From Forficula auricularia (lineage: Eukaryota; Arthropoda; Insecta; Dermaptera; Forficulidae): 64,000 nucleotides of DNA. Every line of letters starts with the position of its first letter. Positions within the stretch are counted from its first letter, which is position 1. The stretch is taken from positions 103,358,320 through 103,422,319 of the forward strand of contig JALMQS010000099.1 of assembly GCA_024734495.1 (NCBI GenBank). The letters are read 5' to 3'. The notes under the pieces were generated by a model. It saw nothing but the letters and a program-made list of their open reading frames with translations. It searched no databases and was not told where the DNA came from. Below are positions 1 through 10,555 of the stretch, in pieces. The translations under genes and the position numbers were made by a program.

Positions 1-480
1 AATTGCAGTTTTTCAAAACATCAACCTCATTGCAGCATGGGATACCATTATCCAATTAAGATGAAACTTTGTTTCAATTGTAGAAAAGTTAATCTAATTT
101 AAAGTATAGTGGTCTTTGTTGAAAACGTGCTCCTTCATGGTCAAAATGGGAAAAAAATCGAAAAAAGTTTGAGTTTTTGGATAGGTATTCAAAAGTGATC
201 CGGAGAGCAGTTTTTTGAATCCCTATAAACAATCGAACAACTAGACCAATTTTGCATATTTTTTTTACTCGGCGCCAAATTGTATCCTCTTTAATTTATG
301 ATAGAATGATTAATTACAAAATATGGACCGTTTCGAGCTATAAGCAAGAAACTGGATAAAGTCCGAAAATTCTCGTGGTTTTTCGGCCACCAAAAGTTGT
401 TCCCTACACTTTCGAAGTCCCAAACTTAGATTTCGCATAACCACACCATACCAAACGATCCTAGAAAAAATATTTTCCCG
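1..480 (+). repeat. Arm of a dispersed foldback repeat family
   Basis: The first 260 bases match 29611-29790, 43842-44010 and 60460-60670. All share the block AACGTGCTCCTTCATGGTCA and the block TACCATTATCCAAT. Bases 330-400 resemble 31245-31300. No open frame is conserved between copies, so this is read as noncoding transposon DNA whose other arm lies outside the window. Confidence 0.6.
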
Positions 481-799
481 CAATTAATGTAAGCTGAACC
501 ACTCTTTGGTTCCTCTATTTACTGGGCTAATTGTCAACTTTCTTAATTTTTTCCAGATTCCAATTTAAAAATGAAAACATGTACTCTTGTTTTTTAAATG
601 TCCGTCAATGATCTTAGTTAATTATTTCACTTCTTTGTTCTTAAAAAAATCTGTAAGAAAAGTAGATTTTAATTTTTTTTTCTATTTTATTTAAGAGTGA
701 CCGGATAAAACTGCTTTGGTTGTTTTTATATACGGTAATAAAATTGTTTAAAATAATAAAACTGATTTATTATTTACACTTTACTTCAAATTAAAATTA

Positions 800-888
800 G
801 ACATACTCTGAAAATGAAAAGGGGGCGATAGGTGTTAGTCAACATCCAGAAAGGGGCGATGGGTCAGGCAAAAGGTTGGGAACCACTG
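800..888. repeat. Right terminus of a hAT-like element
   Basis: The stretch ends in GGTTGGGAACCACTG, the reverse complement of a CAGTGGTTCCCAACC end that is typical of hAT superfamily inverted repeats. The left end is not visible and probably lies before base 1. Confidence 0.4.
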
Positions 889-972
889 CTCTAAAGGGTC
901 TAAGACTGCCACTGCTTATCCCCTATTTCGGGTGGTTGATTTTTCCATTAAAGGTTTTCTAGAGCTCTAAAA

Positions 973-1075
973 ACCCGAAATATGTATAGAGTACTAAATA
1001 AAACTCCAAAAATATTATTAATTTTTTTTTTTAATTTTAAAATTTTTATTTTTACTTGTGAAACACCACTATAAC
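973..1075 (+). repeat. Penelope-like repeat fragment (same family as 56230-56345)
   Basis: CCCGAAATATGTATAGAG followed about 80 bases later by GTGAAACACCACTATAAC matches the right arm of the palindrome at 55700-56362. The CTGATGA half of the hammerhead-like motif seen there is missing here. Confidence 0.5.
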
Positions 1076-1448
1076 AATCTATCCTATTTCTGAAGTCAAC
1101 TTTTACTCTGTCTCCGAGTCAAGGGCAGGATCAAAATACATATTAAATAAATTAATGTTTAATGTACTAAAATTATTATTTCTTATAATATAATTTTACT
1201 TTGGTATTAAGGTCTAGGCTGGCAGGTGTCTTAAATGGTATTCTAATGCCCTGATTAAAAATTAGAGGAAAAAGTAAAAAAATTCAATTCTCCCTACGCT
1301 TCCCCTAAAAACAATACAAAATTTATTTTTTGATCTAATCTATCTAATTAATTAAATTATCTGTTTGATATAATTAACTTGTCATGATGCTTTGTTATCT
1401 GATCTCATCTGATCTATTTTCTATTCTTTATTTGATAAATCTACCTAC

Positions 1449-3678
1449 CTCTTCATCATCATCATTTCTATCATTGGCTTGGTCATTAACTTCATCATCA
1501 TCATCTCCAACATAACCATCACGAAATGGTTTATTTTGTAATTTATAATCATCTCCATCATCATTTCCATCATTACTACCATCATCACTTTGATTTTCAG
1601 TTTCTTCTTCATCTTCTTCTTCTGAAGAATCAGTGTCTTCATCGCCACCCTAAAAATATATAAATAAATGAGTAAAATGACGACTTTGTCATAAATCTGC
1701 CCCTCCTCATTTATTAAAAATAGATATATATTTTTCTGTTTTTTTTTTTATAATGATATTGATAAAAGAAGAAGTTGCACCAAGAAGGTACAACCTCTTT
1801 ACTCCGTGGTGGACCCTTGTAACGTGAAGATGAGGGGAGATTTAGGGATTGGGTAGCAGTCGAAGGTATCTGTGGATGCTGGTCTTGAAAGATTGAAGGT
1901 TATAAGTTGCTGGAAAAGACGATCTGGGGGAAGAGAGTTCCAGTCTCTAGATGTCATAGGGATAAATGAATTGGCGAATGCGTTTGTTCGATTAGTATCT
2001 AGTTTAAGCGCGTAGGGGTGTTGAATTTTAGAAAATCGTGTATTTCGCGCAAATGAAGCCTTTGGTGGGATTATCGATTTTATTTCGTCAGAACAAAAGC
2101 CATGGTAATATCTATAAAAAAGGGGAAAGGGCGGAGACAGATCTACGATGGGCCAGGGAGTCGAGAGTGTCAGTTAATGTGGGATCGCCTATCAGTCTGA
2201 TAGCTCGCCTCTGAATTGCATCTAAGGTATTAAGAGAATGCTTGGAGGCCCCTCTCCACAAATGCGAGCAATATTCAAGACAGGGGCGAATTTGAGCCTT
2301 GTATAATATAAGGAGTTGAGTGGGGGTGAAAAATCGTTTGGTTCGGAAAAGAAGTATGAGTATTACTATTGGTAAAGTTAAAATAATATAAATAATAAAA
2401 ATGTAAAATATTACATGATAAATAAAAATATGTAACATCAAAAGAAATGTTTAATTGGTTAATTCCAGAAATGTATCCAGATTATGTGTGTGCCATCAAA
2501 TGAGTATAAAGTCTAGTTTACACGGGCTTACTACTAAGTATTAGTGCAAACCACTCGCACTAATTCTGTGTCGTGTAAACACACAAAATAAGTGGTTAGT
2601 ATTAGTAGAGTGGCAAGTGCGTAGTGAATAGAAATGGGTTCTATTTACTAATGGCAAGTAGCTTCCCCTACCACATATATTGACAACTCGAATTGTCTTC
2701 TTGCAACATTCACTATACACTAATTACACTGGTTAGTAGAGACAGACGTGTGAACCACTACTAACCAGTTAGTCTACTAATTGCTTAGTAAATGGAATAG
2801 TACTAATGGCAAGTACTAAGCACGTCTAAACTAGCCTTTAGTGTAGTGCCAGATTATAGCAGATTAAATGTTACATGCTTGAACTCAGGTCTCCTACTCT
2901 ATAATGCACTAACACTACTCCCTTCCCCCTCTCCCCTCTAAATATAAAAATGAAAAAATAAAAATACCTCATATCCATATCCCATTCTTTGTGCCAGTCT
3001 AGACAGCATCCTGTCATTGTGTTCAGAATCCTAAATAAAAATATAAAAATATGTTAAAAAAATTACCATATGATATAGAAAATCTACCTCTTGATCTATT
3101 CTCTCAGTAGACGATCTAATGCTGTGTTTTTCAACCTTTTTCATTACGCGATCCCCTTAGTATGAAAAAAAATTGCAACCCCCTACCCCCGCAGTTTGTA
3201 ACTTGTATTTTAATATATTACAAATATCAAATCCGTATAGCATTTTTATTAATTCTTTATAAATACACAATTAAGTACCTATAACAGACATATTTATAAA
3301 TCGATTACATCGCCAAACGCCTACATGGAAAAGCGATATGACAATAGTAGATTAATAACGCACGTGCGTGCCTAATGAATAATACATAATTCTATTTGCC
3401 ACTTCTTACTTGTGTGAGCTGACGTTTTCATCAATGGCCCAAATAAAAACTAAACACATAAAAAGAAGAAGATAATTCTATACTATCTTTTATTCATAAA
3501 ACTCGTCGTTTCGGAGGCTATTCCCTCCTTCTTCAGGGTTTTGAAAAGTCAGTGAAGGAAATCCAATGCGATATTCCCTCTGTCTCCTCTTTCAGTGGCA
3601 GTAACAATAATATATTGTATATCATTCTCAGCAGAATACATTATATTTCTGACTACATTATAATTCTGTTGAGAATGA

Positions 3679-3717
<39 letters not shown>

Positions 3718-4938
3718 ATATATAAAATAGAAAAGTATGTGGATATATATGTATGTGGAAACGATCTGATTGGCCAGTGCATAGCCAATGCCAAAGCGTT
3801 AAATTATTAGAACGATTCTGATTGGTCAGATAGTGATCGTGCTTAGGCAATGTGTTAAATAAATCTTTCCTTATTCTTCCTTATTTTTGAATCAATTTCA
3901 TTCAGCACATTCTTTCGATACTTACAGTAAGATTTTAAATTTCAATTATTAAATTGGTATGAACGAGACGCTCCCCTGCTCAGTTAGGTGGACGCCGGGC
4001 CGAAGGCTCCGGTCGTCAGCTAGTACAATATATTATTGTTACTGCCACTGAAAGAGGAGACAAGAGGGTAATGTCGCATTGGATTGAATTTCCTGTCATT
4101 CAAATTGGCAATTTTTTAAAACTCAAAAATAATGACAACTTTATTTTTATCTGATCTATTTCTATTCTATTCTTTCTAAATCTATAAGTACCTACCACTT
4201 CTTCAGATGTCCCTTGATTAGCTGACATTTCCATATTTGCCCCTTCTTCAGGGGCCCTTCTACTTCATTTTCATCTTGATTATTATCATTAGAAGTTGCC
4301 TAAATAAATAAATAAATAAAATAAAAAATAATAATGTATTAAGAAATATGGTAAACTGATAGGACTATCCACATGGCTTTATCATAAACTTCAGCACTTT
4401 CTCGAATATTAAAATTAAATAAAATACATATATATCTCCCTCTCCCAATTTCTAGAAAATAAAATTTGTCCTATTAATTTCACAAGGTCATAAAGAGTCA
4501 CAGTACAAAATTTGGTCGATAACTCAAAAGGATTTAATTATTTTAAACGATTAACTTGAAATGTTTGATAAAAACATATGCGCTCAATGTTTTCATTTAG
4601 TTTAACCATGTTTAAGAATATTGAGATGTCATTAAATTTAGCTGTCAATTACATATTTATCACTTATAAAAACTAGAAATATATTTTTTTAGGTGTTAAA
4701 TGAAAGGCTTATTTTTCAGAAGTTTTTGACGTGACAACGTCTTATAATTCGATGAAGCCGGCTGCACGCTCGAAAAAACATGACTCATCTGAGGCGTTCC
4801 AAGCGAGAGCGCGGAACGAGCGACAAAGATTGTTTCTTTATATCTTCTCTCTCACTCGCACCCTAGCCCCAATGCCCAACTCGTATTCCATCTCTTTCCT
4901 CTGAGCGCTCTACTCTAGTCTGACTGCTTGCTTGCTCA

Positions 4939-4972
<34 letters not shown>

Positions 4973-6891
4973 AGATTGAAATCCGCGCCACAACGCAGCC
5001 ACAACAACAGATTGAAATCCCCTGCCACAACGCCGACCAATAGGAAGACAACAGTTTGACAATACAAGATGAATGATAAATATATTATTATAATTGTTTA
5101 TATTGTTAATTTATTTATTATATCTAAATTACTATATTGAATCTAAATAATATCTAAATTACTACAAGAGATAAAGGACCTAAAATTTCGATTTCTCTTT
5201 ATAGGTAAAATTGTATATAATGTAAATAATGTAATATAATGTCATAAATAACTAATAAATTCTCTTTATAGATGAAACTCGAATTTTATTTACCTGAAGA
5301 ATAAACGAAATTATATATATATATATATAAACCCTACTATGTCCTGTCTATTTTCAACTTCCTCTGATAGATATTCAACAAGTGATCTATCCTAAATAAT
5401 TATAGATTTTTTTAAAAACTAAGAAAACCTTTTTTATAAAAGAACAGAGAGAGGGAGAAACTCATGAGCAAGCAAGAAGGAGATAAATGAATGCGCAAGA
5501 AGGAGCGCGCGCTTTTAAATTAGATAGAACGAGAGGGAAGGAGATTTTCGATGGAAAGGATAAATACAAAAGCACTCACGACGAAGAGGAAGAAAAAGAA
5601 CAAAGTTAGCTGCGCAATAAATGGAGAAGAATCGGTTGTCTAGTGTCGGTTTACTGACGATAGTTGAACGTGACAATGTCATAAGAAAATACTGATGGAA
5701 TGGTATTTTCTTATGACGTTGTCACGTTCAACTATCGTCGTCAGTAAACCGACTTTACAGACAACCGATTTTTTTTCTAATTTTAAATGGTGGTTTTTTT
5801 TAATTTATCCAAATATTTTTTTTTTATTTGTTAAGTTATAAAAATTTAATATATTCTAATATTTTCACGGGCCCCCTACATACCTTCCGCTGCCCCAGCT
5901 CCGGCCCCCTATTAACAATCACTGATTTAGATGGTTCAAGTCCAAACTTTTAAGAACTTAACCACCAAAGCATCAAATCTATAATATTTTAATTAAGTTT
6001 ATTTTTTCTAATATTATTATTTTTTAATATAAATATATTATTACTAGCTGCAAGGCGCCCGCCTTCGGCGGCCTCTTGCTAGCCAGGGGGCACCCCCTGC
6101 ACCCTACTCCGCCTGGAAGTTCTACCCCCCACCTCGTAACCTAACCCATCCCACTATATTCCACCCCCGCACTCAGTTTTTGCATTTCTAGCCTTCTAGT
6201 GACCTACAGATTATGTATACAAAATTTGGTCAAGTTGACTCTAAGGGTAAGAATTTTCATTTTTGACCCCCCCCATTATGGGTGGTTAGTCTCGTGGGTT
6301 GGGGTCCAGGGCGTGCCCCCTGGCTAGTAAGAGGGCCGCCGAAGGCGGGCCTTGCACCTAGTAGATAATAAAATTAAGAAGCACTTTATACCATTGTTCC
6401 ATAATTTCTAGATGTAATCCGATACTACTTTTTCTACTCTGTTCCCACAAGCTTGTATTACAACAATACATCTTCTATTTTACTTAAGAAGTTATTTCTA
6501 ATTAATGTCGACTTAGTGGATCTTTCCTCACTGTTTCACCTTCATGTTCTAAAGCTCTTCTTTTTAGACAATGTCTGCCAAGATTTTTAAAGATTGAACT
6601 AGCTCATCGTTGTACCTATATATGGTCTGGTTATTTTTTAGGTGTGCTTATAGTGCCATTAGCATTAGAGTACAATACATAAGCGTTCACAACTATTAAC
6701 TACTGTCTCGATTGAAACGCTCAGCAAGGACAGCTTATCACATTACTTCGGAGAGTCTTTGATCCTTAGAAAATGTTTACCAGAGTGTTTTCAAAATTAA
6801 AATGTGGCAGTCTTATCTAAAAGTGTATCTTTTCCTTTTTTCTCCTGACTAGTCTACATACCGATCCTTGAGATTCAGCTTGACGAGGTGT
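1449..6891 (-). CDS. Candidate host gene built of micro-exons, acidic product
   Basis: Product not recognised. Five or six short open stretches on the minus strand are each bounded by an intron-like acceptor (TTTAG or ATTTAG) and donor (GTAGGT, GTATGT, GTATTT or GTAGGG). In transcript order they are: 6891-6862 (10 codons, TPRQAESQGS); 5391-5338 (18 codons, starts DRSLVEYLSEEVEN); 4299-4196 (starts ATSNDNNQDENEVEG, ends TSEEV); 3115-3088 (ends STERIDQE); 3030-2968 (21 codons, starts DSEHNDRMLSRLAQRMGY); 1649-1449 (67 codons, starts GGDEDTDSSEEEDEEE, ends DDDEE). Four of them begin and end in phase 0. The 4299-4196 stretch is 104 nt and needs one extra G in a G-run to stay open, so the gene may be decaying or the base may be an error. 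Mobile elements fill the introns. First and last exons are not seen. Residue content is Asp/Glu/Asn/Ser rich, as in disordered acidic nuclear proteins, but no function can be given. Confidence 0.45.
1740..2354 (-). mobile_element. 5'-truncated LINE, family A (Jockey/CR1 group)
   Basis: On the minus strand this encodes the RT C-terminal region (LYKAQIRPCLEYCSHLWRG, then QRRAIRLIGDPTLTDTLDSL), the 3' UTR and an A-tail after ATCAATATCATTATAA. It is closely related to the copies at 8353-8860 and 21281-22067. Homology to those copies ends near 2354 at GGTTCGGAAAAGAA, which marks the 5' truncation. There is a frame break after about residue 80 of the preserved part. It lies in an intron of the micro-exon gene. 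Confidence 0.8.
2508..2840. mobile_element. MITE with about 38-bp inverted ends
   Basis: The left end AAAGTCTAGTTTACACGGGC and the inverted right end AAAGGCTAGTTTAGACGTGC are arranged as terminal inverted repeats. A short TA-like duplication flanks them. There is no coding capacity. The interior repeats the motif TACTAATGGCAAGTA. Superfamily is not assigned. Confidence 0.65.
3121..3200 (+). repeat. Left terminus of a degenerate hAT-like element
   Basis: TGTTTTTCAACCTTTTTC followed by GCGATCCCC resembles hAT ends of the CAGTG-TTTTTCAACC type. The possible partner is the inverted CCCCCTATTAACAATCACTG near 5905-5926. No 8-bp duplication could be matched, so the pairing is uncertain. Confidence 0.3.
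3498..3544 (-). ncRNA. Degenerate hammerhead-like ribozyme motif
   Basis: On the minus strand CTGAAGA is followed by A, then a GGAGG/CCUCC hairpin, then GAAAC. The expected cleavage triplet reads GAC instead of NUH, so it should not cleave. Compare the better copy at 62782-62826. Confidence 0.35.
3681..4023 (+). mobile_element. Nonautonomous Helitron with exact A^T insertion
   Basis: The element begins TCTATCTATC after an A and ends in CTAG before a T. The 3' end carries a GC-rich hairpin (CCGGGCCGAAGGCTCCGG) 8-10 bases before CTAG, which is the Helitron 3' signature. The flanks GAGAATGATA and TACAATAT join to give the exact inverse of GTATATCATTCTC in the opposite palindrome arm (3618-3640), so the empty site can be read in the same molecule. 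The 5' part is a (TCTA)n microsatellite (3681-3716). Length is 343 bp with no open frame. Confidence 0.8.
4944..4970. repeat. (AT)n microsatellite
   Basis: A run of alternating AT/TA inside a 4300-5330 stretch that otherwise holds AT-rich intron-like DNA. The only other feature noticed there is a dispersed-repeat block near 4728-4850 (ACGTGACAACGTC, reappearing inverted at 5712-5733). Confidence 0.8.
5630..5770. repeat. Long near-perfect hairpin, arms about 65 bp
   Basis: The left arm (AATCGGTTGTCTAGTGTCGG onward) is the inverse of the right arm ending ACAACCGATT. The loop is about 10 bases. Mismatches are few (for example AATGTC against GACGTT). It looks like a foldback element or a recently formed palindrome. 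Confidence 0.8.
6044..6361. mobile_element. Helitron-like foldback with two inverted 3' ends
   Basis: Both ends carry the same about 55-bp sequence in opposite orientation: a GC-rich hairpin (GCCGCCGAAGGCGGGC) followed by CTTGCAC or CTTGCAG and terminal CTAG, flanked by A on one side and T on the other. Each end looks like a Helitron 3' terminus. The interior shares the block ATTATGTATACAAAATTTGG with 10556-10800. Confidence 0.6.
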
Positions 6892-7560
6892 CTAAATTAA
6901 AAAACAGAAACAAAATAAATAAATAAGTCAGAATTAAAAAGAAATGTTATTTCATTATTTTATTTTATACCTACTCATTTAATCGGGTTCTCTAAATTAA
7001 AAACTTTTTAATATACTAGTATATATTAATTCTTCGTGAAAACTTCTGCTTTTTAAGGGAGGAGGGGGCATCTCAGATTTGTGACAAAATGTGATAGGGG
7101 GGCCCCGGGATCTTAAAAATTGTGATGTCACAAAAGTCAAATTAAAAAATATATATTTTTAAAATTTATTTATAATGCAATAAAAATAGTAATAGCGAAT
7201 AATGAGTTAAATGTTATGAATAAAAATTAAGTTGAACTTAAAATATATTAAATCCGTTTAGTTGAGTTTAATTTATAAAAAAAAATTCTAGAATGATTAA
7301 ATTATAGGGTATAAAAGTCACAATAGAGTGGGGAGGGGGCTCACGAAAATGTAACAGAATGTGACACATGGGAAGGGGAAGTCAAAAATCTTGAAATTCG
7401 TGTAATATATGGACGGCCCCTTTTTTAAAAATATTTAGATTTTGATAGAAAATAAAATTTCATTTCCAGGAAATTTAAACTTTTATTTAAATCAATATTT
7501 TATATTGAGATAAAAATATAATTTCGTTAAATTATCAAAAATCTATTTTTTCAGTCTTTC
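6362..7560. other. AT-rich intergenic or intronic DNA
   Basis: No gene recognised apart from the 10-codon micro-exon at 6862-6891. Two degenerate G-rich blocks with ATGTGAC or ATGTGATAGG (7050-7140 and 7320-7420) look like old copies of one repeat. A weak further exon candidate (acceptor at 6992) reads RTRLN, but its phase does not fit the next exon. Confidence 0.4.
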
Positions 7561-7599
7561 AAGTAGATTACTCGCACTGCTGAAGAGTATAGGTATGTC

Positions 7600-7745
7600 G
7601 AGAATGGACGGTCCAGGGCAAAGGGGCTCTCGTCGCCTGCCTGTCTGTCGCAGCCATGCGTTCGCTACTTGCAACGTTTCGAGTTACGCGTCTCAGTATC
7701 AAGATCAAGGCGGCTGGCCACGCGGAGAACACCAGTTCAAACACC
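7600..7745. other. GC-richer block, no recognised gene
   Basis: About 145 bases with clearly higher GC than the surroundings. A 64-codon frame on the minus strand spans it, but it has no recognisable domain and ends in simple sequence. It could be a fragment of a repeat or an exon remnant. Confidence 0.3.
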
Positions 7746-7889
7746 CAAACTAGGGGAAGCAAATCAAAATAAAATAATGTATACCCATATATGCGATCAT
7801 GGGGGTCGAAAACGGCTTATGAATAAAACATTGATCCACTTATGAAAATACGATTTTAGGTATTATTTTTTTTAATTTTTTTATTTTAG

Positions 7890-8234
7890 TTTTTTAATGA
7901 TATTGATGTGAGAAGGAGATACACCAGAAGGTGCATCCCTAAAGGTATGTATGGGATGGCCCCTCCATCGTGAAAAGAACAGAGTAGAAGGAAAGAAGCC
8001 GGAATCACGGGCCAAATCTCAGAAAGTTAGATACAATCCAATTTACTAAGTTTTTAAGGGCTTCGAGCAGTGGTAAATTCTCCGAGCGATAAATTAGGTT
8101 AAATTTATCTCCCACTTAATTTTTATTACCAGACCCTATACTTACAGAAAAATGTCTGGGTATAGCCGGGAATCGAACCCGAGACCTCCGGGTTGCCAGC
8201 CAGAGATGCTGACCATTACACCAGAGAGGCGGAC
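7890..8234 (-). mobile_element. tRNA-derived SINE, full length
   Basis: Read on the minus strand it starts with a tRNA-like head (8234-8161) holding an A-box-like TGGTGTAATGG and a B box GGTTCGATTCC. A unique body follows, then a 3' tail ATCAATATCATTAAAAA. The anticodon arm pairs imperfectly with an 8-nt loop, so it is not a functional tRNA. The last 45 bases match the 3' end of LINE family A (22005-22067), including a TGCACC-TTC-TGGTGTA hairpin, which implies mobilisation by that LINE. Shorter copies are at 31471-31711 and 45702-45942. Confidence 0.75.
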
Positions 8235-8352
8235 AAATATACCGGGAGGGGGCTCGAAACAGAATATGTCGGGCCTGTGGCAAGAATTTGGAAACACTAG
8301 GACTTATAGAGATATAAATAGACTTTAAAACTAAAAAAGGAAGGAAATTATT

Positions 8353-8860
8353 AGATATTATCTCAGTAGCTAAAGCTGCAGTATGTAAGCTTGGCTTTCT
8401 TTTCCGGACCAAACGATTTTTCACCCTCTCTCAACTTTTTACCTTATTCAAGGCTCAAATTCGCTCCTGCCTCGAATATTGCTCACATTTGTGGAGCTGA
8501 GCCTCCAACCATTCTCTTGATACCTTAGATTCAATTCAGAGGCGGGCTATCAGGCTGATAGTCGATCCAGCAGCATTAACTAACACTCTCGACTACCTAT
8601 CCCATTGTAGATCTGTCTCCGCCCTTCTCTCTTTTTTACTTTCACATTTATATTCACATTTATATTCATAGAATAACCCCTTCTCCCCTGACCATCTTCC
8701 TCAGCATATATATAACCTTCAGTCTTTCAAGACTCGCATCCACTGATAACTTCGACTCCAACCCAATCCCTAAATCACTTGCAAGTGTCCTCCACGGACT
8801 AGAGGGATTGTACCTTTTTGGTGCAACTTCTTCTTGTCGTATTATATATATATATATAAA
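8353..8860 (+). mobile_element. 5'-truncated LINE, family A, decayed
   Basis: It encodes the RT C-terminal region (frames with AQIRSCLEYCSHLW, IQRRAIRL-like) and the 3' UTR ending GTGCAACTTCTTCTTG. A stop interrupts the frame at the LW-S-stop-A position near 8500. About 60 bases before 8720 carry a small ATTTATATTCAC duplication. It is more diverged than the 21281 copy, hence older. Confidence 0.75.
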
Positions 8861-9034
8861 AAAGGGTTGACAAGAGCAGAGCAGTGCGAAGAGAAAACTG
8901 TTCCTGCGCAAAGCCTAAATTTGCCCCCCCGCCCCTAAGTTTTTTCATTTAAGCAAAATAAGCATGATTTATTGTGAAGAATTATACATTAATTGAATTT
9001 AAAAAAAATTCCTTTATAGAAACCGATTCACACA

Positions 9035-9497
9035 GAGAACAATTATTTTCAGAATAAAAGGTCGTTTAAAGTTCGTTTTTGTTTCAATTTTTATTTTCAG
9101 TATGCCAGAGGACCCTAGTATTTAATTCACCCTAAATATATTAGTAGGTATGCTCATTGTGGTTAAAACTCTCTGAAACACGGAGAACAATTATTTTCAG
9201 AATAAAAGGTCGTTTAAAGTTCGTTTTTGTTTCAATTTTTATTTTCGTTATGCCAGAGGGCCCTAGTATTGAATTCACCCTAAATATATTAGTAGGTATG
9301 GTCATTGTGGTTAAAACTCTCTGAAACACGGAGAACAATTATTTTCAGAATAAAAGTTCGTTTAAAGTTCGTTTTTGTTTCAATTTTTATTTTCGTTATG
9401 CCAGAGGGCCCTAGTATTGAATTCACCCTAAATATATTAGTAGGTATGCTCATTGTGGTTAAAACTCTCTGAAACACGGAGAACAATTATTTTCAAT
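9035..9497. repeat. Tandem repeat, 148-bp unit, three copies plus a fragment
   Basis: GAGAACAATTATTTTC begins at 9035, 9183, 9331 and 9479, a constant period of 148 bases. Copies differ by only a few substitutions. The identical-looking 65-codon frames it produces on the minus strand are a by-product of the period and are not called as genes. Confidence 0.9.
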
Positions 9498-10550
9498 CAT
9501 GATTTTTTTTTTACCTGTTGTCTGTGTGTCTTTGTGTTAGATTTCTGTGCCAAAAATAACCAAAAAAAATCAAAGTCTTAGAAAGTTCATAGGAAAATAT
9601 TTCTATTTTCATAGTTTAAAAATACAGATAATCTCATTTTTGGAATTATTCTATTGAAATTTAAAGGCGATGTCATAATATACTTAGGTAAATATGAAGA
9701 ATTTATATTTAAGTTTTAATTGATTATTTGGTCGTCTCTTGAGTACTGAGTTTTGAAAAAGTTTTCACATGGATAAAATAATCTCTCTTCTGTAAAAGTT
9801 AAGGTATTGCAAGGATATCAAATACAAATCCAGACCTGTTTCAGATTATTAGAGATTAATTTTTTAATTCCTATTATTCTAGTAATAGCCATTTGATTCT
9901 TATGCTTGAACCAAAACGATAATCGTTATAGAGAGACATAAATGAATATTGAACTTAACTAAACCAAAATTTAGACAAAATTGTAATTAAGGAATTACTT
10001 TCGGCCATTCTAAATGACTAGCAAACATAGTCCTAAAAAAGTTTTTTTCCTCATTTTTTTTTTTTTTTTAATGAAGAATTGTTGAAATTTTAGGCTTTCT
10101 AGCTTCAGAACTTCCCGATAAAAGATGAATTTCTGAAAATCAGAAAAAAAATTTGGAGAGCTATATATATATTGATAGAACAATTGAGTTATTAATCTCA
10201 AAATCAATACTCATCCTGTTTGTAATAATAAATTAAAACTTTCTTGTGTAGTTTTAGCAAGGCCCCTGCATACTTTAGACTCCGACCAAGTTCATAAAAT
10301 CTCTTCCTTTTCACAATAGAGCACTAGCTCCTTCCTACAACAAAATCATAAAAAAAAAAAATATTTTGCTCAAACCATTTAATTCACCAGACTTTGCAAA
10401 GATAGTACTAAGTTTTGAAAGACTTTTTAGACACCATCCGAATCCAGTAGTAATTAAAATAAGCTGACGTGTTCTGATGTGGGCATCCATTTGACTTTAC
10501 CATACAACCTGGCCGCTCACTTATATTTAATAAAATTATTTATAATCATG
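9498..10550. other. AT-rich noncoding stretch
   Basis: No domain, RNA gene or inverted end recognised. The short minus frame at 10010-10207 is low-complexity and is not supported. Confidence 0.4.
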
Positions 10551-10555
10551 TAGGG

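Larger units (their letters stand above)
3440..4099. repeat. Palindromic Penelope-like repeat split by a Helitron
   Basis: The left arm (about 3540-3680) and right arm (about 4024-4099) are inverted copies sharing CTGCCACTGAAAGAGGAGAC. The left side holds CTTCTTCAGGGTTTTGAAAA and TCGTTTCGGAGGC, seen again at 62760-62900. The centre is interrupted by the Helitron at 3681-4023. The outer left boundary is not sharp. Confidence 0.65.

Noticed and set aside
1445..1648. Methionine/lysine-rich minus-strand frame
   Set aside because: Shifted reading of the acidic micro-exon, which fits splice sites and composition better.
8161..8234. tRNA gene on the minus strand
   Set aside because: A and B boxes are good, but the anticodon arm has an 8-nt loop and the acceptor ends do not pair; it is the head of a SINE.
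9035..9497. CRISPR-like array
   Set aside because: The whole 148-bp unit repeats with no variable spacers, and the genome is eukaryotic.
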